A stretch of DNA of 64,000 bases, from contig JAVJNT010000002.1 in the NCBI GenBank assembly GCA_040217175.1, positions 920,001-984,000 on the forward strand, in the 5' to 3' direction. This document shows positions 60,881 to 64,000 of this stretch, piece after piece. This DNA comes from Phycisphaerales bacterium. GTDB lineage: Bacteria > Planctomycetota > Phycisphaerae > Phycisphaerales > UBA1924. The notes beneath the pieces are model-generated. The model did not search any database. It was given only the letters and a program-made list of their open reading frames with translations, and had not been told where the DNA came from. Within the stretch, counting starts at the first letter, position 1; each line of letters starts with the position of its first letter. Both the position numbers and the translations under genes were made by a program.

Positions 60881-62176
60881 GTGAGCATACACGCCACATC
60901 TGCTGGCCCCGCGACCATGATGGCCTCGGGCCTCTCGTCGCTCGACCGCACGGAGTTCGCCGCGCGGCAGGCCTTCGACCTGGCCGCCGAGCAGTTGCCC
61001 GAGGGCGCCGAATCGGCCGACCTCGCGCTCGTGTTCTTCTCGAGCGCGCACGCCGGGCAGGCCGGGCTGGTAGCCGCCGCCGCGCGTGCCGCGCTGCCCA
61101 ACGCCACCATCGTCGGCTGCTCGGCCGAGTCGGTGCTGGGCGGCACCGTCGAGCTCGAGGACCGACCGGGCATCAGCGTACTGGCGTGCAGCATGCCGGG
61201 CGTCGACGTCCGCGCTTTCCCGCTCAGCCGGCTGTCGAACATCGACCCGAGCAATCCCAGCCAGGTCGAACGTCTCCGCGAGACCGCGGGCATGACGCAC
61301 GAGCACCGCGCGACCATCCTGCTGCCCGACCCGTTCGGCCTGCCCGCCGGCCGCGCGATCACCGCCATCGACAAGGCGGCGCGTCTCGGCCTGAGCGACG
61401 AAGAACGACCGGTGGTGCTCGGCGGCATGGCATCTTCGGACAATCGCACCGGCGGCAACGCGTTCCTGCTCGACGGCAAGACCATCCGCGACGGCGGCGT
61501 GGGCCTCTCGCTCAACGGACCGCTCACCGTCGACGCCGTCGTGAGCCAGGGCTGCCGGCCCATCGGCCCTAACATGGTCGTCACGCAGGGCGAGGGCAAC
61601 GTCGTCCACCGCCTCGGCGGGCGACCCGCCTTCGAGGCCGTGCGCGAGGTCATCGCCGACCTCGAAGAAGACGAGAAGCAGCTGCTCTCCAAGGGCGTGT
61701 TCTTGGGCGTCGTCGCCGACGAGCACCGCCGGCACTTCGGCCGAGGCGACTACGTCATCCGCAGCATCATGAGCGCGAACGAGGCCGACGGCTCGATCGC
61801 CCTGGGCGACTACGTCCGACTGGGGCAGACCGTCCGCCTGCATGCGCGTGACGCGAGCACGGCCCACGAAGATCTGGAGCTGCTCCTGGACGCACAGAAG
61901 CTCTACGAGCACCCCGCCGGCTGCCTGCTCATCACCTGCAACGGGCGCGGCACGCGTCTGTTCGAGCAGCCCAACCACGACGCTCAGACCGTGCACCGCG
62001 CCTTCGAGGCCGTCCGCAAGGGCACGCCCGCCATCGGCGCCGCGCCCAGGGGCACCGGTCAGCCCATGCCCATCGCCGGCTTCTTCGCCGCCGGCGAGAT
62101 CGGGCCCATCCAGGGCCGGACCTTCGTGCACGGCCACACCGCGTGCGCCGCGCTCTTCCGCGGCCGGGCGGTCTAG
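60881..62176 (+). CDS. FIST-domain protein (FIST_N and FIST_C)
   Basis: This 431-residue protein has an N-terminal FIST domain (LALVFFSSAHAGQAGLVAAA, NATIVGCSAESVLGG, GISVLACSMPGV, VLGGMASSDNR) and a C-terminal one (FLGVVADEHRRHFGRGDYVI and YEHPAGCLLITCNGRGTRLF). FIST proteins are predicted cytoplasmic sensors of small ligands, possibly amino acids, and often occur near chemotaxis or kinase genes. No such gene is adjacent here. The GTG at 60881 fits the promoter hexamer; other in-frame starts exist upstream (GTG 60875) and downstream (ATG near 60920). aroDE follows 8 bases later. Confidence 0.87.
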   Translation: MSIHATSAGPATMMASGLSSLDRTEFAARQAFDLAAEQLPEGAESADLALVFFSSAHAGQAGLVAAAARAALPNATIVGCSAESVLGGTVELEDRPGISVLACSMPGVDVRAFPLSRLSNIDPSNPSQVERLRETAGMTHEHRATILLPDPFGLPAGRAITAIDKAARLGLSDEERPVVLGGMASSDNRTGGNAFLLDGKTIRDGGVGLSLNGPLTVDAVVSQGCRPIGPNMVVTQGEGNVVHRLGGRPAFEAVREVIADLEEDEKQLLSKGVFLGVVADEHRRHFGRGDYVIRSIMSANEADGSIALGDYVRLGQTVRLHARDASTAHEDLELLLDAQKLYEHPAGCLLITCNGRGTRLFEQPNHDAQTVHRAFEAVRKGTPAIGAAPRGTGQPMPIAGFFAAGEIGPIQGRTFVHGHTACAALFRGRAV

Positions 62177-62184
62177 CACACGCC

Positions 62185-63687
62185 ATGTCCACGCTCGTGT
62201 GCGTACCCATCGCCGTCGATACGCCCGAGCAAGCGCTGGCCGACGTCGAGCATGCACGCCTCGCCGGCGCCGACCTCGTCGAGTTCCGCCTCGATGCGTT
62301 CTTCGAGGAAGCAAGCCAGATCGACGCGTGCGTCAAGCTGATCGCCGATTCGCCGCTGCCGTGCATCGCGACGTGCCGACCGAACTGGGAGGGCGGCGAG
62401 TACGAGGGCGAAGAGAACGCGCGCCTTGCGCTCTTTGAGCGGCTCATCGAGGCCGAACACGCGCCGCGCTATATCGACGTCGAACTCGCCGCGAAGCACA
62501 CGCCCGGCATCGGTGACCGCCTGATCTTGAGCGTCCACGACTTCGAGGGCCGCCCCGACAACCTCACCCGCCAGTTGCTCCAACTCCGCGAATCATCGGC
62601 GACCGTCCACAAGATCGCGTTCCGGGCGCGTTCGCTGCGCGACAACCTCGAGCTGTTCGAGATCCTCGCGCACCGCGACCGCCCCACCATCGCGCTGGGC
62701 ATGGGCGCCTACGGCCTGATGAGCCGCGTGCTCGCGCCGAAGTTCGGCGGCTTCCTGACCTTTGCGAGCCTGCGCCCCGAGACGACGACCGCCCCGGGCC
62801 AGCCCACCGTCGCCGACCTGCTCGGGCTGTATCGCTTCAAGAGCATCACGCGCAAGACCAAGGTCTTCGGCATCGTGGGCGACCCCGTCGAGCACTCGCG
62901 CTCGCCGGCCATGCACAACGCCGGCTTCGAGCGCGTGAACTTCGATGGCGTCTACCTGCCGCTGCCCGTGGCGGCGGGGTACGAATCGCTCAAGGCCACG
63001 CTGACCGAACTTCTGGCATCGGACTCGCTCGATCTCACCGGCCTGAGCGTCACGATGCCGCACAAGGAAGACCTCGTACGACTCGCGCGTGATCAATCGT
63101 GGCAGGTTGACGATCTGGCAGCGCGCTGCGGGGCGGCGAACACCCTCGTGCGCACCGCGTCGGGCCTCCGCGTGCTCAACACCGATGGCCCGGCCGTCGT
63201 GCGTTGCCTGCGGGATGCCGGAGTCAATCTCGGCGACGTGCTCGTATTGGGCGCGGGCGGCATGGCGCGGGCGGTGGCCTTCGCGCTGTCCCTAGCCGGC
63301 GCCCGCGTGCACGTCTACAACCGAACGCCCGAGCGTGCGCGACAACTCGCCGAAGCCGTGCCGAACGCGTCGCACGTGGAGTCACTCAAGGACTTGCAGC
63401 CCATGCAGGCCGTCGTGCAGTGCACGCCTATCGGAATGGCCGGCGGACCGGCCCCAGATCAGTCGCCGTTGCCAGGGGATGCGTTTAGCGATGCGGTGAT
63501 CGTCGAAACCGTCTACTACCCGCGCGAAACGCCGCTCGTGCGAGACGCAGCCGCGCGCGGCCTACGAGTGATCGATGGGCTGGATGTGCTCGTCGCGCAG
63601 GCTCTGGACCAATTCAAGCTATTCACCGGTCACGCAGCCCCGATCGACCTGTTCCGCCAGAACGCTCTTTCCGAGCCGCGTGCGTGA
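62185..63687 (+). CDS. aroDE: Bifunctional type I 3-dehydroquinase / shikimate dehydrogenase
   Basis: This 500-residue protein is a fusion. Residues 1 to about 220 are type I 3-dehydroquinate dehydratase: ADLVEFRLDAF, SVHDFEG with catalytic His118, VHKIAFRAR with Schiff-base Lys143. Residues about 228-500 are shikimate dehydrogenase: GIVGDPVEHSRSPAMHNAGF, SVTMPHKED with the catalytic Lys, NTDG and LVLGAGGMARAVAFAL for NADP binding. The arrangement matches plant and chlamydial/planctomycete DHQ-SDH enzymes. It carries out two successive steps, and aroK supplies the next. Its last codons and stop lie in the left arm of a perfect 30-bp inverted repeat. Confidence 0.95.
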   Translation: MSTLVCVPIAVDTPEQALADVEHARLAGADLVEFRLDAFFEEASQIDACVKLIADSPLPCIATCRPNWEGGEYEGEENARLALFERLIEAEHAPRYIDVELAAKHTPGIGDRLILSVHDFEGRPDNLTRQLLQLRESSATVHKIAFRARSLRDNLELFEILAHRDRPTIALGMGAYGLMSRVLAPKFGGFLTFASLRPETTTAPGQPTVADLLGLYRFKSITRKTKVFGIVGDPVEHSRSPAMHNAGFERVNFDGVYLPLPVAAGYESLKATLTELLASDSLDLTGLSVTMPHKEDLVRLARDQSWQVDDLAARCGAANTLVRTASGLRVLNTDGPAVVRCLRDAGVNLGDVLVLGAGGMARAVAFALSLAGARVHVYNRTPERARQLAEAVPNASHVESLKDLQPMQAVVQCTPIGMAGGPAPDQSPLPGDAFSDAVIVETVYYPRETPLVRDAAARGLRVIDGLDVLVAQALDQFKLFTGHAAPIDLFRQNALSEPRA

Positions 63688-63749
63688 GCACGCGGACCTC
63701 TTGATGTCATCGCGGGGAGGGTCCGCGTGCTCACGCACGCGGCTCGGAA
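63669..63749. repeat. Perfect 30-bp inverted repeat containing the ends of two convergent genes
   Basis: Left arm 63669-63698 and right arm 63720-63749 are exact reverse complements, separated by 21 nt. The aroDE stop (63685-63687) and the stop of the minus-strand gene (63731-63733) both lie inside the arms, so both proteins end in Ser-Glu-Pro-Arg-Ala. There is no T-run. It would make a very stable hairpin and probably stops transcription from both sides. Confidence 0.95.
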
Positions 63750-64000
63750 GGAAGCAACATCGCTCCGACGCCCTCACCGCCCGCCAGAACGCTCGCAGCG
63801 ATCAGTGTCCGGAACGCTTCGGCCGCCAGCAACGGGTCTCGCTCCGCCGGCACGTGCGCAAACATCAGGTCGACCACGCCGAGGTCTCGCGGCGCGTCCC
63901 ACGCGGGGTCCATCACGCGCACGACGCCGTCGACCGAGGCGCCCTGGTCGTCGATCGCGACCAGCGTGGCTTCGAACTCGATCGTCGCCCCGGGCAAGAC
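63731..64000 (-). CDS. Partial protein, possibly a FabZ/FabA-type hotdog fold; 5' end beyond window
   Basis: The frame is open from the window edge (64000) down to the TGA at 63731, about 89 residues, so the start is missing. The visible part has PGATIEFEATLVAIDDQGAS, then VDGVVRVMDPAW and a helix LAAEAFRTLIAASVLAGG. PGxTxxFEAxLV resembles the central strand of hotdog dehydratases (FabZ-like), but the catalytic region is outside the window. The C-terminus reads PSEPRA and is encoded in the inverted repeat. The assignment is weak. Confidence 0.5.
   Translation of the reverse strand, partial: VLPGATIEFEATLVAIDDQGASVDGVVRVMDPAWDAPRDLGVVDLMFAHVPAERDPLLAAEAFRTLIAASVLAGGEGVGAMLLPSEPRA

Noticed and set aside
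59252..62314. 1,020-residue open frame antisense to the SH3b and FIST genes
   Set aside because: Shadow frame spanning two unrelated genes.

Overview
The window is about 64 kb of high-GC chromosomal DNA, densely packed with genes on both strands. The markers point to a planctomycete of the class Phycisphaerae, probably order Phycisphaerales. Three secreted proteins end in paired calcium-loop repeats of the GC-type dockerin kind (18100-19518, 26996-28750, 28898-30184). There are two prepilin-like proteins, one with an H-X9-DG-type C-terminus, a PEP-CTERM-like sorting tail, an unusually long SecA, and an LPS-type envelope (kdsC, an OstA/LptC-like protein, hldE, a TolC-type lipoprotein). I see no insertion sequence, prophage, integrase or CRISPR array. 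The assignment rests on domain architecture only.

Layout. 1-3621 (minus): an OstA/LptC-like LPS-transport protein cut by the window edge, preceded by kdsC. 3752-8611: an aminotransferase, psuG, a histone-tailed HU protein, a 2-hydroxyacid dehydrogenase, a stand-alone NrdJ C-terminal (TSCPD-like) protein and a small membrane protein. 8760-13764: secA and a prepilin-like protein. 13853-19846: tRNA-Pro, a small membrane protein in a lower-GC patch, a DUF885 peptidase, a VOC protein, a BaiN-type flavoprotein, a dockerin protein and a zinc-ribbon protein. 20058-26165: a DoxX-like protein with an acidic repeat insert, an orphan receiver, a small unknown, hldE, an ASCH protein, a cation/proton antiporter and an RRM protein. 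26419-32069: tRNA-Gly, a membrane protein, two dockerin proteins, a prepilin and a PEP-CTERM-like protein. 32376-39428: a Bat-like von Willebrand A operon. 39443-42385: a phosphoesterase, tRNA-Arg, a slipin, and a run of tRNA-like elements on the minus strand. 42848-48487: a cNMP-binding thioredoxin-reductase-like protein, tRNA-Gly, sbtAB, a radical SAM protein, aroK and efp. 48688-56092: a flippase, a sulfotransferase, infA, a dienelactone hydrolase, MscS, a secreted helical protein and isocitrate dehydrogenase. 56210-64000: tsaC, a TolC-like lipoprotein, an SH3b protein, a FIST protein, aroDE and a partial hotdog-like gene.

How genes fit together. kdsC, the OstA/LptC-like protein and hldE point to KDO/heptose LPS synthesis and export. 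aroDE and aroK cover three successive shikimate steps. infA, efp, tsaC and secA are core translation and secretion genes. sbtA/sbtB form a bicarbonate transporter with its PII-like partner. The four genes at 32376-39428 look like one transcription unit of the Bat/MoxR-associated type, with the MoxR ATPase not visible.

Two features stand out. First, at 41861-42385 several tRNA-like cloverleaves lie head to tail on the minus strand. Some combine anticodon and body in unusual ways (a short-variable-arm tRNA with CAG, a long-variable-arm tRNA with GTC), and others are degenerate. Second, at least thirteen genes without a Shine-Dalgarno sequence carry a TANNNT hexamer ending exactly 5 or 6 nt before the start codon, and one more ends 8 nt before it. 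This is the layout expected for leaderless mRNAs. A perfect 30-bp inverted repeat at 63669-63749 also encodes the identical C-termini and stop codons of two convergent genes.
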